This document shows, in pieces, positions 9,959 through 20,100 of a stretch of 64,000 bases of DNA (its first letter is position 1; each line of letters opens with the position of its first letter). Below the pieces are notes generated by a model that did not search any database, had not been told where the DNA came from, and saw nothing but the letters and a program-made list of their open reading frames with translations. The stretch lies in NCBI RefSeq assembly GCF_000749845.1, contig NZ_JQHM01000008.1, positions 62,001 through 126,000 on the forward strand, given 5' to 3'. The translations under genes and the position numbers were made by a program. This stretch comes from Pectobacterium betavasculorum. GTDB lineage: Bacteria; Pseudomonadota; Gammaproteobacteria; Enterobacterales; Enterobacteriaceae.

Positions 9959-11950
9959 TTAGTTGCTCAGCGCATGCTGATAATCACGTAGGATCCCAGT
10001 CAATCGCCCTACTGGCGCGGTCACACTCGGGGGAAGCTGATGTTCTGTCAGCATCTGCTGATAGCACTCAAGCTCATCCAACAACTGCGTAAAATAACGG
10101 CTGCGAGTAGCATCGCGTCGGGCTGAAATCACCTGCTCCGCCGTCGCACGAATCTGGCGATGAAAAGCAGACAGCGCCGCGTTTTGCGGAATATCCAGCG
10201 TTCTCAGACGTTGGTGCATGATGATCAGCCACAGTGCGAGGCGATATTTGGCAATATCGTCAGGGAAGCGGCTCAGCAGCAGGAACAGCTGTTGGTACAG
10301 CGCTGGCAGATGATTCTCTTTTCGTCGCGCCCTGTTGGTGGTCAGCGCCGAAACCGCACCATACACAAAGCGATTCAACAACGTTCTCCCCGTATGCGCC
10401 TTGGTGTTATCCCGGATCAGCAAGATCACCATCAGCGCCAGAAAACAGCCGATGATCTGGCCGATCGCGCTGTCCAGAAACTGGCTAACGTTGAACGTCA
10501 TCGGATTATCCAGCACCAGAATATTGATCGTACTGGCCAATGCGCCCAGCGAACCCAGCCGACGTTTTTGTACTTCAAGCCCGAGAAAGAAAGCCATCGC
10601 CCCCAGACTCAGACACAGCAGCAGCATACTTTGCTGCGTCGACGGCATGATAAACATGAACATCAGCGCACCCAGTGGCAACGCATAGATCGTTCCAAAA
10701 AGAAAATCCTTCGCCATCATCTGTGGATTCGGCAAACGCATGGCGAGCGACGTCACTACCGCAATCATCACCATACACACGCTGCCAGATGTCCAGCCAG
10801 TGCTGAGCCAGAACAGGCAGCCTAGCGCCGTCGCCACACCGGTGCGTAAACCATTAATCATGGCGTGATGGGTTTCCGCTGAGGGGGCTTTAATTTCAAC
10901 ATCGCTGTTGAGCACGTCAGCTTCTATCGTGTTGATGCGTCCATTGGCCCGCACGCCCTTCGCCAGTAGCAGATAGCGCGTCGCCGCTCCGACCCAACTG
11001 ATCAGCATCGGCGGCACGTCACGGCTGTCCGCCGCAATCAGGTGGCGCAAGGCTTTCACACGGCAATGCACGTCGCGAAATGACTCAACAGGCTGATCCA
11101 ACACCAGCTTCAGGCTACTTTTTACGGGAGTCGGAACATCCTGCAAAATCAGGTAAGTTTCACACGCCTGAGTGATCATCGTGAGCGATTGTGTATGCAA
11201 CGACGTTAAGCGTCGATTGCTGTTCTGCCAGCGCGAGGACTCCAGCATCAGGCTGCTGCGCATACCGCTGAGCGCCGTTGTTTTGCGCACCAGCGCGTGC
11301 CATGCCGCATCTATCGCGTCTTTCTCCGTCCCGCTCATGCTGAGTTGCAGTAACCGATATTGATCCACCAGCAGTTCACCGATGCTACGGTCAACATCCT
11401 GCTTGATCGATCGTGGTGAGAACAGTAAATCAGCCAGAATGGCGCAAACGATGCCCAGCACAATCTCACTACAGCGCTCCACCGCGAACTGCGGCGTCAG
11501 CAGCGGCGTTCCCTGCGTCGACACAATAATAATCAACGCGGTATAGCCCGCCAGCCCGAATATATAGGCGTTTTCAACTTTAACCAGCGAGGAAACCCAG
11601 GTACAGAGGCCAGCCCAAATACAGCACAGCATCAGCATGACTACAGGCGCACGAACGGTAGCGATAATGATGATAAGCGCACCAATACAGCCAATAAATG
11701 TCCCGATAATACGCAAGATACCACGATGGCGAATCGCACCGGAAAACGGCTCGCCGCCCGCAGCAAATGCGGGGCCAGCCGCGACAATCGCCGCCGTCAG
11801 AACCGACCAGCGTGGCGTTTCCAACTGTAGATGGAATCCCAGAAATAGAGACAGTACAATCGCAAAACTCAGTTTAAAAGCGAAGCGAAGGCGCGCAAAT
11901 TTTGGTGTCGTAAAGAACAGGGAACCTGTTAGTGAAGAGGTTTTCATCAT
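9959..11950 (-). CDS. aaeB: p-Hydroxybenzoic acid efflux pump subunit AaeB
   Basis: AaeB is the inner-membrane transporter of the AaeAB aromatic carboxylic acid efflux pump (FUSC/PET family). The 663-residue protein has two blocks of hydrophobic segments (about residues 25-185 and 365-525) separated and followed by soluble helical regions, the usual layout. The gene starts 8 bases after aaeA ends, in the order aaeX-aaeA-aaeB with aaeR divergent, as in E. coli. Confidence 0.95.
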   Translation of the reverse strand: MMKTSSLTGSLFFTTPKFARLRFAFKLSFAIVLSLFLGFHLQLETPRWSVLTAAIVAAGPAFAAGGEPFSGAIRHRGILRIIGTFIGCIGALIIIIATVRAPVVMLMLCCIWAGLCTWVSSLVKVENAYIFGLAGYTALIIIVSTQGTPLLTPQFAVERCSEIVLGIVCAILADLLFSPRSIKQDVDRSIGELLVDQYRLLQLSMSGTEKDAIDAAWHALVRKTTALSGMRSSLMLESSRWQNSNRRLTSLHTQSLTMITQACETYLILQDVPTPVKSSLKLVLDQPVESFRDVHCRVKALRHLIAADSRDVPPMLISWVGAATRYLLLAKGVRANGRINTIEADVLNSDVEIKAPSAETHHAMINGLRTGVATALGCLFWLSTGWTSGSVCMVMIAVVTSLAMRLPNPQMMAKDFLFGTIYALPLGALMFMFIMPSTQQSMLLLCLSLGAMAFFLGLEVQKRRLGSLGALASTINILVLDNPMTFNVSQFLDSAIGQIIGCFLALMVILLIRDNTKAHTGRTLLNRFVYGAVSALTTNRARRKENHLPALYQQLFLLLSRFPDDIAKYRLALWLIIMHQRLRTLDIPQNAALSAFHRQIRATAEQVISARRDATRSRYFTQLLDELECYQQMLTEHQLPPSVTAPVGRLTGILRDYQHALSN

Positions 11951-11958
11951 CGCCTCAC

Positions 11959-12924
11959 TTAGCCAAACTCACGCAGGCGATAGAGAAGGCGGATAAGCGG
12001 CGAAGGCTTTTTGTCATTATTGACCTGCTCACCGGTAACCACCACAGTCGCCGTCGTACCGGCAGGATAGAGGTCACCCATCTGCCGATCGAGGCGGATT
12101 TTTACCGGCACGCGCTGCGCTAAACGTACCCACTCCAAATTGGAATCTACGTTAGCCAGACCTTTAGTGTTCGCACTGTTGCTGCTGTTATTTATCCCAG
12201 CCGCCACGCTATCAACGGTGCCGTAAAATATCTTTTCGCTACCCAGCGGGGTGATTTCCGCACGATAGCCACGGCGAACGCCTTCAAGCTTGGTCTCTTC
12301 CATGTACGCCAGCAGGTAAAACGAATCCTTCTTCACCAGTGCTACCGCCGTATTACCGCGTTCGATGAACTCACCGCTTTGCACATGCAGGTTAGTCACC
12401 CAGCCGTCGGCAGGGGCACGTACCACGGTGCGCTCCAATTCCAGTTTCGCCAGCGACAATACCGCCTGCGCTTTAGCAAGCTGGTGCGTTGCGGTTTCTA
12501 ACGCATTACTGGACTGATCGATATTTTCCTGTGACATCGCACTGACACCCAGCCGCGCCCGACGTCCTGACTCCCGGCGTTTTTCCGTCACTAGCGCCTG
12601 ATAGTAAGCAACATCGGCTTCCGCCTGCGCCACGGACTGGTGGTAGCGTGGCTGGTCGATGACAAATAACACATCGCCTTTGTTCACCAACTGATTGTCT
12701 GTGACGCGAACATCGGTCAGCAACCCGCTGACGTCCGGAGCTATCGCCACCACGTCCGCCGTGAATTTGGCATCACGCGTCCAGGGCGATTCGGTATAAA
12801 ACGCCCAGACACGAAAAATGGCCACAATTGCACACAGCACAATCACCAGCGTGATGACTACACGGCTCAGTTTTTTGATCAGCGCGGCCTGCTGCCTAAA
12901 CAAGGTTAAAAAGAAATTTTTCAC
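11959..12924 (-). CDS. aaeA: p-Hydroxybenzoic acid efflux pump membrane-fusion subunit AaeA
   Basis: AaeA is the periplasmic adaptor of the AaeAB pump. It has one N-terminal membrane segment (about residues 17-38), then biotinyl-lipoyl-like and alpha-hairpin regions ([31 protein letters not shown]). No ATG is suitable. I chose GTG at 12924 because GAGG lies a few bases upstream and it sits just after the aaeX stop. This gives 321 residues, about 11 more than E. coli at the N-terminus. A frame open to 13014 overlaps aaeX and lacks support. Confidence 0.93.
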   Translation of the reverse strand: MKNFFLTLFRQQAALIKKLSRVVITLVIVLCAIVAIFRVWAFYTESPWTRDAKFTADVVAIAPDVSGLLTDVRVTDNQLVNKGDVLFVIDQPRYHQSVAQAEADVAYYQALVTEKRRESGRRARLGVSAMSQENIDQSSNALETATHQLAKAQAVLSLAKLELERTVVRAPADGWVTNLHVQSGEFIERGNTAVALVKKDSFYLLAYMEETKLEGVRRGYRAEITPLGSEKIFYGTVDSVAAGINNSSNSANTKGLANVDSNLEWVRLAQRVPVKIRLDRQMGDLYPAGTTATVVVTGEQVNNDKKPSPLIRLLYRLREFG

Positions 12925-12931
12925 AAATGCC

Positions 12932-13135
12932 TCACAGACCGTAACGGAACAGTAAATAGAACAAGCAGCAGAACAACGCACTGTTAAACAGCGCCGGATG
13001 CCAAACAAAGTCATAGATACCCGTCGGTTGCAGCAAGCGGTTCACGACAAAAAACAGGGTCAGCGACACCAGCAAGACAAAAAATACCGGGGGAAATGAC
13101 AGCCCGAACAGCACCATAACCGGGAGTGAACTCAT
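12932..13135 (-). CDS. aaeX: Small membrane protein AaeX
   Basis: This 67-residue protein has two hydrophobic segments (about 5-30 and 45-64) and the conserved block [15 protein letters not shown]. It is the same length as E. coli AaeX, whose function is unknown. The ATG follows AAAGGAAAAGAGG. First gene of aaeXAB; its stop is 7 bases before the aaeA start. Confidence 0.94.
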   Translation of the reverse strand: MSSLPVMVLFGLSFPPVFFVLLVSLTLFFVVNRLLQPTGIYDFVWHPALFNSALFCCLFYLLFRYGL

Positions 13136-13573
13136 CCTCTTTTCCTTTTTCTATTAGGTAGCGGTAGCGATCAAGCGTGCTACCGGATGGTAAATGATGT
13201 CGTGCAATAGCGCAGCGTAGTGCTGACGTTCAGCATCGACAAAAGCGCTTCATCCCGCAGGCTGACGGCCAGCGGATTGGATAGCGGTAAACTGATGAGT
13301 AGCGGTGTCAGCAGGAACTGACTAACGATGGGAAATCAGCGCACGATCTACATTGGGTAAATAAACACAGCCATTGGCTAACTCTGGGTGGTAAATACTC
13401 ATGGGCAACAGCAAGGACGGTGTCTGTTCACTTTCAGCTTCAAGCAACGCTTGCCGCTTGAACGATGGCGGACAATGTTCCACTCGGCATCACCGGATAG
13501 GCTATATTATGGATGCTTATTATCACCTTATCTACATAGCGTGATCTAAATCACTTTTAAGCCAGAGTGAATA
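13136..13573. other. aaeX-aaeR intergenic region with a possible decayed gene
   Basis: This 438-base gap should contain the AaeR-controlled aaeX promoter. On the minus strand a short frame (13322-13483) reads like protein (EQTPSLLLPMSIYHPELANG). After its stop, another frame continues protein-like (FLLTPLLISLPLSNPLAVSL) to a stop near 13182, and a third frame gives HYAALLHDIIYHPVARLI. This mosaic suggests a gene broken by frameshifts, but I cannot name a family, and chance cannot be excluded. Confidence 0.35.
13541..13554. promoter_or_regulatory. Predicted CRP site upstream of aaeR
   Basis: GTGATCTAAATCAC is a perfect inverted repeat of the CRP half-sites GTGA and TCAC with a 6-base spacer. 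It ends 19 bases before the aaeR ATG, so binding could overlap the promoter. Confidence 0.6.
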
Positions 13574-14509
13574 ATGGAAAGACTAAAAAGTATGTCGGTG
13601 TTTGCCCGCGTGGTGGAATTTGGTTCTTTTACCGCCGCCGCACGCCAGTTGCAGATGAGCGTATCCGCCGTCAGCCAGACCGTTACCAAGCTTGAAGATG
13701 AGCTACAGATTAAGCTGCTTAACCGCAGTACGCGCAGCATTGGCCTGACGGAAGCGGGGAAAATTTACTACCACGGCTGTCGCCGCATGCTGCATGAGGC
13801 TCATGAAGTCCATGAGCAGCTTTATGCCTTCAACAACACGCCGATCGGCACGCTGCGCATCGGCGGTTCCTCCACTATGGCGCAGAATGTGTTGTCCACC
13901 ATGACGGCCGCGATGCTGAAGGAATATCCCGGTTTGTCCGTCAATCTGGTTACCGGAATTCCGGCTCCCGATCTGATCGCCGACGGGCTGGATATCGTTA
14001 TCCGCGTCGGCGCACTACAGGATTCCAGCCTGTTCTCGAAACGCCTGGGCTCGATGCCGATGGTGGTCTGTGCCGCAAAAAGCTATCTGGCACAGCACGG
14101 CACGCCGGATAAGCCAGCAGATATGGTGAATTTTTCCTGGCTGGAATACAGCGTAAGGCCCGACAGCGAATTTGAGCTGATCGCACCGGAAGGCATCTCG
14201 ACCCGCGTCACGCCACAAGGACGCTTTGTCACCAATGACCCACAAACGCTGGTACGCTGGCTCAAGGCCGGCGCGGGCATCGCGTACATTCCGCTCATGT
14301 GGATTGTAGACGAGATCAATCGTGGCGAAATCGAGATTCTATTCAACCGCTACCACTCCGATCCGCGTCCGGTCTACGCGCTCTACACCCGCAAAGACAA
14401 CCTGCCGCTGAAAGTACAGGTCTGCATTAACTACATGACGGAATACTTCAAAAACGTTGCCCTCACGTATCAAGGCTATCGGCAGGATCATGGCGAGGAA
14501 AAAAAGTAG
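13574..14509 (+). CDS. aaeR: LysR-type regulator AaeR of the aaeXAB operon
   Basis: AaeR responds to aromatic carboxylic acids and controls aaeXAB. The 311-residue protein has an N-terminal winged helix-turn-helix (FTAAARQLQMSVSAVSQTVTKLE, DNA-contact region about residues 16-50), then the LysR effector-binding domain. Nearly every block matches E. coli AaeR (SVNLVTGIPAPDLIADGLD, WLEYSVRPD). Divergent orientation to aaeX supports the assignment. Confidence 0.94.
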   Translation: MERLKSMSVFARVVEFGSFTAAARQLQMSVSAVSQTVTKLEDELQIKLLNRSTRSIGLTEAGKIYYHGCRRMLHEAHEVHEQLYAFNNTPIGTLRIGGSSTMAQNVLSTMTAAMLKEYPGLSVNLVTGIPAPDLIADGLDIVIRVGALQDSSLFSKRLGSMPMVVCAAKSYLAQHGTPDKPADMVNFSWLEYSVRPDSEFELIAPEGISTRVTPQGRFVTNDPQTLVRWLKAGAGIAYIPLMWIVDEINRGEIEILFNRYHSDPRPVYALYTRKDNLPLKVQVCINYMTEYFKNVALTYQGYRQDHGEEKK

Positions 14510-14626
14510 GTTTTGCAAAGAGAAAATGCGAAGCGTTTTCCCCTTTCATATAAAACGCATCCCCATCCCAGCATCCGTGCGTTATACCTCTTTCTTCGTT
14601 CAGGAAAGTAAAATCACATGGATAAG

Positions 14627-14647
14627 GTACGAATAAATTCGTACAAT
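14627..14647 (+). promoter_or_regulatory. Operator palindrome and -10 box of the toxin-antitoxin operon
   Basis: The arms GTACGAAT and ATTCGTAC (14627-14644) flank a 2-base spacer. A good -10 sequence TACAAT (14642-14647) overlaps the right arm and lies 12 bases before the toxin ATG. This layout fits autorepression by the antitoxin. Binding is inferred. Confidence 0.55.
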
Positions 14648-14658
14648 ATAGGTAAGGA

Positions 14659-14955
14659 ATGGGATTCAAGGATGCCAAAAAGCAGCTTATTGTCTGTTTG
14701 CATTCAGGTAATGTTCTGCATGAAGCCAGAGGGAATATCGGCACGAAGAATTTGCTGGCAACCGGACAAACATCAATAACAGAACTCATTGATATTATTT
14801 ATCAATCTGCGGGGACAGCCTACTCTTCTTCACCCCATCATTTTGCAGCACATATTGATGTTCATATCATCCGTTGCCGCTATCGGGGAGTGCCGTGGTA
14901 TATCAAATGGTACTTTACCGAACCGGATTGTGTCTTTATTAGCGTCCACCATTGA
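14659..14955 (+). CDS. Putative MqsR-like toxin of a type II toxin-antitoxin pair
   Basis: This 98-residue protein is the first of a two-gene cassette. The length and the C-terminal pattern YIKWYFTEPDCVFISVHH resemble MqsR-family mRNA interferases, but I would not claim firm homology. An in-frame stop lies 2 codons before the ATG, which fixes the start at or after 14659. The AAGGA motif touches the ATG, unusually close for a ribosome-binding site. The downstream gene encodes a zinc-ribbon protein typical of MqsA-type antitoxins. Confidence 0.6.
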   Translation: MGFKDAKKQLIVCLHSGNVLHEARGNIGTKNLLATGQTSITELIDIIYQSAGTAYSSSPHHFAAHIDVHIIRCRYRGVPWYIKWYFTEPDCVFISVHH

Positions 14956-14964
14956 GGCGATGAC

Positions 14965-15558
14965 ATGAAAATTTTCAAAGTCGGCGATACACAAGGAGCG
15001 CTCTGTAATACCTGCCAGTCATATGAAACAGCGACGTTTCAACTTAAAAACGTCCCATTCAGTGACAACAGTGGCGTGGTGAAACAGGTTCTAGTGGGCG
15101 TTTGCGATCGCTGCGGGAATGTTGCCATCATCCCCCATCAGTCCACCCCCATGATTAAGAAAGCACTAAATGTGCAGCTTAAAGCGCTGGAAAGTCGAGT
15201 CCCCACGCACATGATTGACATCCTAAATCTGGCAAGTTGCGAATTAGGTGGGGAGCCCGATTTTATTCCCACGCTGATGAAATACTATCTTCACACTCTG
15301 GCGGCTGACCACGCAGCGGCAAAAGATATCCCGCGTTTTCTACAAAGCGATTTGGCAAAAGGAAAATCCGAGAAGCGCCTTTCTCTTAAAGGCAGACATG
15401 TTGCGACAGACATTGACGTACTAAAAACCACGACAAACATCTCCAGCACAACAGATCTGTTAAAAGGCATTGTTCTCAAAATTAAGGAAGATGTTTTGGT
15501 ACAGCGGGATGAGATACACATCAAGCAGCTCAAATCGATTATTGCTGCCGTGTCCTGA
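14965..15558 (+). CDS. Putative MqsA-like zinc-ribbon antitoxin
   Basis: The 197-residue protein begins with a two-CxxC zinc ribbon (CNTC at about 14-17, CDRC at about 50-53), as in the N-terminal domain of MqsA that binds MqsR. The long C-terminal part is not an obvious Xre helix-turn-helix. It contains a beta-helix-helix-like stretch (KRLSLKGRHVATDIDVLK) that could bind DNA. The gene begins 9 bases after the toxin stop with GAGG upstream. It is larger than classical MqsA (131 residues), so this is a variant family. Confidence 0.6.
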   Translation: MKIFKVGDTQGALCNTCQSYETATFQLKNVPFSDNSGVVKQVLVGVCDRCGNVAIIPHQSTPMIKKALNVQLKALESRVPTHMIDILNLASCELGGEPDFIPTLMKYYLHTLAADHAAAKDIPRFLQSDLAKGKSEKRLSLKGRHVATDIDVLKTTTNISSTTDLLKGIVLKIKEDVLVQRDEIHIKQLKSIIAAVS

Positions 15559-15573
15559 TTTTGTACTCCGCTA

Positions 15574-15605
15574 CATAAAAAACCGCGCTAATAAAGCGCG
15601 GTCTT
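15574..15605 (-). terminator. Rho-independent terminator of tldD
   Basis: Perfect arms ACCGCGCT and AGCGCGGT (15582-15601) are followed on the minus strand by six T residues. It ends tldD and may also stop the convergent toxin-antitoxin transcript. Confidence 0.8.
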
Positions 15606-15630
15606 AAAGGAAATCAGGATTCAGAGCAAA

Positions 15631-17076
15631 TTACGCGGTGCCGCCGACGGTCAGGCTTTCCAGCTTCAGCGTAGGCTGACCAACACCGACGGGCAGGCTT
15701 TGCCCTTCTTTACCGCACACGCCGACGCCTTTATCCAACGCCAGATCGTTGCCGACCATCGAGATCTGCTGCATCGCTTCAATGCCGGAGCCAATCAACG
15801 TCGCGCCCTTGACTGGCGTGGTGATACGGCCTTTTTCGATCAGGTACGCTTCGGATGTCGAGAAGACGAATTTACCAGAGGTAATATCGACCTGACCGCC
15901 GCCAAAGTTTGGCGCATACAGGCCGTATTCGACGCTGGAGATAATCTCTTCCGGCGTGGATTTCCCAGCCAGCATGTAGGTGTTTGTCATACGCGGCATC
16001 GGCAGATGCGCATAAGATTCGCGACGACCATTACCCGTCGGCGCAACGCCCATCAGACGAGCGTTCAGCTTGTCCTGCATGTAGCCTTTCAGCATACCGT
16101 TTTCGATCAGGACATTGTATTGCCCCGGAACGCCTTCATCATCCATCGAGAGTGAACCGCGACGCCCACTCAGCGTACCGTCATCCACCACCGTACACAG
16201 CTCGGACGCGACAAGTTTGCCCATCTGTCCGCTGAAGACTGATGTCCCGCGACGGTTAAAATCACCTTCCAGACCGTGACCGACCGCTTCATGCAACAGC
16301 ACGCCCGGCCAGCCTGCGCCCAGCACCACAGGCATAGGCCCTGCCGGAGCAGCCACAGCCGACAGATTAACCAGCGCCATGCGTACCGCTTCTTTTGCCC
16401 ACGCGTCAACGCGAGGTTCGCCGTCCGTCACTTCCCAGAAATACTCATAGCCGCCACGCGTGCCGCCGCCGCTGCTACCGCGCTCACGTTTACCTTCCGC
16501 TTCGACCAGCACGCTGATCGACAGACGAACCAGCGGACGCACATCCGCTGCCAGCGTGCCGTCCGTCGCAGCCACCAGCACCAGTTCATACACGCCGGTC
16601 AGGCTAGCGGACACTTCCTGCACCCGTGTATCCGCAGCGCGAGCAACCGTATCCGCACGTTGCAACAGTGCGATTTTATCTTCACGCGTCAGGCTATCCA
16701 GCGGATTCAACGTTGGATAGAGCGCACGATGCGACACTTCACCCAGCGTGCGCGCCGTACCAGTGCCTTGTTCCCGCACAATGCTGCGTGCTGCCTGCGC
16801 GCTCTGATGCAACGCATTCAGCGTGATCTGATCCGCATACGCAAACCCGGTTTTTTCACCGTCAATCGCACGGATACCCACGCCCTGATCGATGTTATAG
16901 GAACCGTCTTTGATGATGCGATCTTCCAGTACCCAGGATTCATGGTAGCTGGATTGGAAATAGAGGTCGGCATAATCCAGTCGACGCTCATTAAGCGACC
17001 CCAGCACAGCGGCGAGATCGTCAAGATTCAATTTGTTGGCGGTGAGTAACTGCTCACTGACAAACGAAAGGCTCAT
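15631..17076 (-). CDS. tldD: Metalloprotease TldD
   Basis: TldD is the catalytic subunit of the TldD/TldE protease. The 481-residue protein carries the zinc motif [11 protein letters not shown] (about residue 263) and conserved C-terminal blocks ([25 protein letters not shown]). Length matches E. coli. The gene lies 56 bases after yhdP in the same direction, the usual yhdP-tldD order. Its partner pmbA is at 6080-7420. Confidence 0.96.
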   Translation of the reverse strand: MSLSFVSEQLLTANKLNLDDLAAVLGSLNERRLDYADLYFQSSYHESWVLEDRIIKDGSYNIDQGVGIRAIDGEKTGFAYADQITLNALHQSAQAARSIVREQGTGTARTLGEVSHRALYPTLNPLDSLTREDKIALLQRADTVARAADTRVQEVSASLTGVYELVLVAATDGTLAADVRPLVRLSISVLVEAEGKRERGSSGGGTRGGYEYFWEVTDGEPRVDAWAKEAVRMALVNLSAVAAPAGPMPVVLGAGWPGVLLHEAVGHGLEGDFNRRGTSVFSGQMGKLVASELCTVVDDGTLSGRRGSLSMDDEGVPGQYNVLIENGMLKGYMQDKLNARLMGVAPTGNGRRESYAHLPMPRMTNTYMLAGKSTPEEIISSVEYGLYAPNFGGGQVDITSGKFVFSTSEAYLIEKGRITTPVKGATLIGSGIEAMQQISMVGNDLALDKGVGVCGKEGQSLPVGVGQPTLKLESLTVGGTA

Positions 17077-17132
17077 AGTTTTTCACTCTTTATCAGATAA
17101 TCGGCTGAGTACGCTGCGCTGCCCTAATGGCA

Positions 17133-20100
17133 TTATTCGCCTTTCTTCTTGTTCGGCTCACGCAGCACTTCCTGAATCTTTGGCTGATCGAGGCTACCGG
17201 AAATCTGGTAGCGAATCAGCGAAATCTTGTTCCATAGCGGTGCCAGTACTTTACTGGCAGCAAACACTGCGGCCCCCACAACCGGATTGACGGCAAATGC
17301 GGTCGCCACGCCCACCGTCGCAGATATTTCCGGGGCAATAACCGCTTCCATATTGACCTGTCGCTTAGCGAGGTCGAGATCGCCTTTCATCGCGATGTCC
17401 GCCTCCAACCCGTCGATCAGCATATCATCAGTATGCAGCACGCCATCTTTAATCCATGCGGTGCTGCTAATCGAGTCGAAGTAGAACCCACGACCAAACG
17501 TATCACTAAAATCGAACCGCAGCTTACGCATCAGCGCATCGAAGCTCAATAAACGCAGCAATTGACCGGCCTGACCAGCACCGACTTCGGCAATTTCACC
17601 TTTGCCAATGCGCATGTGCAATATTCCACTCAGGCTGGCAATATCCGGTGCCCAAGGCGTCCCACGCCAATACAGATCGTAATCTACATCGAAAGAACCG
17701 GCCTTCAGCGGTGAATCGACGCCAAACCAGTTAGCATTCTGTTCCAGACTGTCCCCCGTCAGGCGGCCTTTTAGCGCAGTCCGCACGCCTTCTGCATTTT
17801 CCTGCCAGGATCCGTTTACCGTCAGACGAGCCTTACCTGTATCAATGATACCGTCCGTCAGCGTTAATTTTTCCTTTTCTGGCAGCATCGTTCCCTGAAT
17901 ACGTCCCATATTCTGCCCGACAATCCAGCACTGGCGACAGTTAACCGCCAGCGACGGCCAGTCCTCAAAGCTGATACTCGGATCGTTCAGAGGCGATTTT
18001 TTCTCCGCCAGCGCCACCGGGTTGGTCGCTTCGTTGCCTTTCCACTGAGGATTGTAGTAGAGATAATTGATGTCGCTGCGCCATATGCCGCGATTGGGTA
18101 TCTCAACCTTTCCGTCAATTTCACGTCCTTTCGCCTGCACTTCACTACCGCCAAGCGTATTTTTTCGCGTGATTTCCAGATCGTGCCACTGCTGTCCTAA
18201 CAGTTGCAGCTCAGGCGTTCGCAGCGTCACCGACTCAGGAAAACGGAAAGCACTATGCGATTTCTTCCCTTGCGCCGATGTAGAGGTACGCAGCGATGGC
18301 AGAAGCCCCAGCCAGCTTTCGGCATCCAGCGGTGGCAGATCGAGCACCAAAGCGGAATCTTCTGGTAATGCCGGTGCCGCGGCTGCCGCATTCTGCCAGC
18401 TTGCCCGAGACAGCGTCACGGTGTCGCCTTTCAGCAGCCATTGGCTATTGAAACGGTTATCTTTGCCCACTCGCCCCTGCATAGTAAAACCCTTCAGGTC
18501 ACCACTGGCTTTGACTTCCAGCGGGAGGCTCTCGCCAGCAGGCTTATTTAGCGGGTTAGGTAAGTGACTGCTTACTTTATTTAAATCGGCCTGTACATCA
18601 ACATCGTAGGTTGTTTTACCCGAGTGCAGCAGGTTGACCGCTACCGTACTTTTCCAGTTAGCCGTGCCGGACAGTGCTTTGATTGTCGATGCCGGTAAAC
18701 CGGGCAATAACGCGGGCTGCCAGTCACCCTGCAAACCCACATTCACCAGAAAAGCTTTCGCCTGCTCTTCCGTCGTGAAATTCACCGCCATCGGCTGATT
18801 CAGCCAATTTGCCTGTAGCGTTTCACTGCGTAAATTGCCGTTTTCATAGCGGAACTTACCCGTAAGATTGTGAATCGTGGTATCCAGAGGTTTGATATAC
18901 AGGCTGTTATTATTCAGTGTAATGTCACCACTGGCACGGACATCATCACCGACAAGCGGAATATCCAGATGCAGCGTGCCTTTCACCAGCCCGCCAATTT
19001 TTAGCTCATCCAGCGCCGTGCCCAACGAAGATTTCAGCGGCGTTTGATGAAAATAGTTCCCCACTTCAGACCCAGGCCCTACAACCTCACCATCGATAAA
19101 CAACCGCTCTTTTTCATAATCAGGAATGACCGCGCTAATATTTTTGCCTTCCACCTTACCCAGCCAGGTTTGCGGCGCAAACATCCACAGACCGTTATTA
19201 GCGAAATCCAGATTGATATCCAGCGGCGTCAGCGCAGGCCAGCCCGGTTGAAACTCAAAGGTAGCATTTTTAATCGGCACCCAGACTTCAAACTGGCCTT
19301 CGTTGTGGGTATACGGGAAATGCTGCGGATTACCGGCAAAGATCAGCGTCGCATTATCGACACGCCCACCTTTCAGCGCGCCGCTCAAATAATCCACCAC
19401 CTCAGTGCCCATAAATCGTTCAGGATAATAGCGCCAGGCATCCGACGCATCGGTCATCTGGATTCCTGCCAGAATATCCAACCTCGGTTCCTGCTTAGCA
19501 GGCTGCTCGTAACGGAAATCACCGTTAGCCCACAGTGATTTCGCCTGTACGTCCAGCCCATGGCTCCAGAGCAATAGACCTTGCGCGTCATTACGCCAGT
19601 CTAGCGTGCCGCTGGCCTGCTTGATTTCCAGCGGCGCGCGGAACATATCCACATAAGGCAGCGTGCTCTGCTTTAATGCTATGCTGACCTGGCCACGCTC
19701 GGCACTGCCGCGGGCAGAACCGGAGAAGTGATTGACGCCCGGCAGCAATTTCCACTGCTTCCAGCTCACATCCTGCCAATTGGCGTGAAAGCGGCTTCTT
19801 TCAGGCTGTTGCAGAGGGATATCGACGGCAACGGTATTCAGCGTGCCCGTCGGTTGCAATTCATCCCAGCGCGTTTTCAATTCTGGCGTCGTACCAGACA
19901 ACAACGGAAGCAGCGTGCTTACCCGCTCCAGCGCCAGATTACTGGCTCGAATGCGCAGTTCTTCCTGCCGATCCGGCCCCAGCATGTGTTCATTTTTGGG
20001 CAGCCACAGGGCAGAAAGCCGACCTTTCGGCCAGGCGACACCATCCGTTGCCAGATTCAACGTGGGAACATCCACCTGCCAGCCATTTTCCTGACGGCTG

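Noticed and set aside
10160..10825. A 221-residue frame opposite aaeB
   Set aside because: Antisense shadow with very high Gln/Arg/His content and no family pattern.
16276..17049. A 257-residue frame opposite tldD
   Set aside because: Antisense to a well-supported gene; composition is rich in His, Arg and Gln, typical of shadows.
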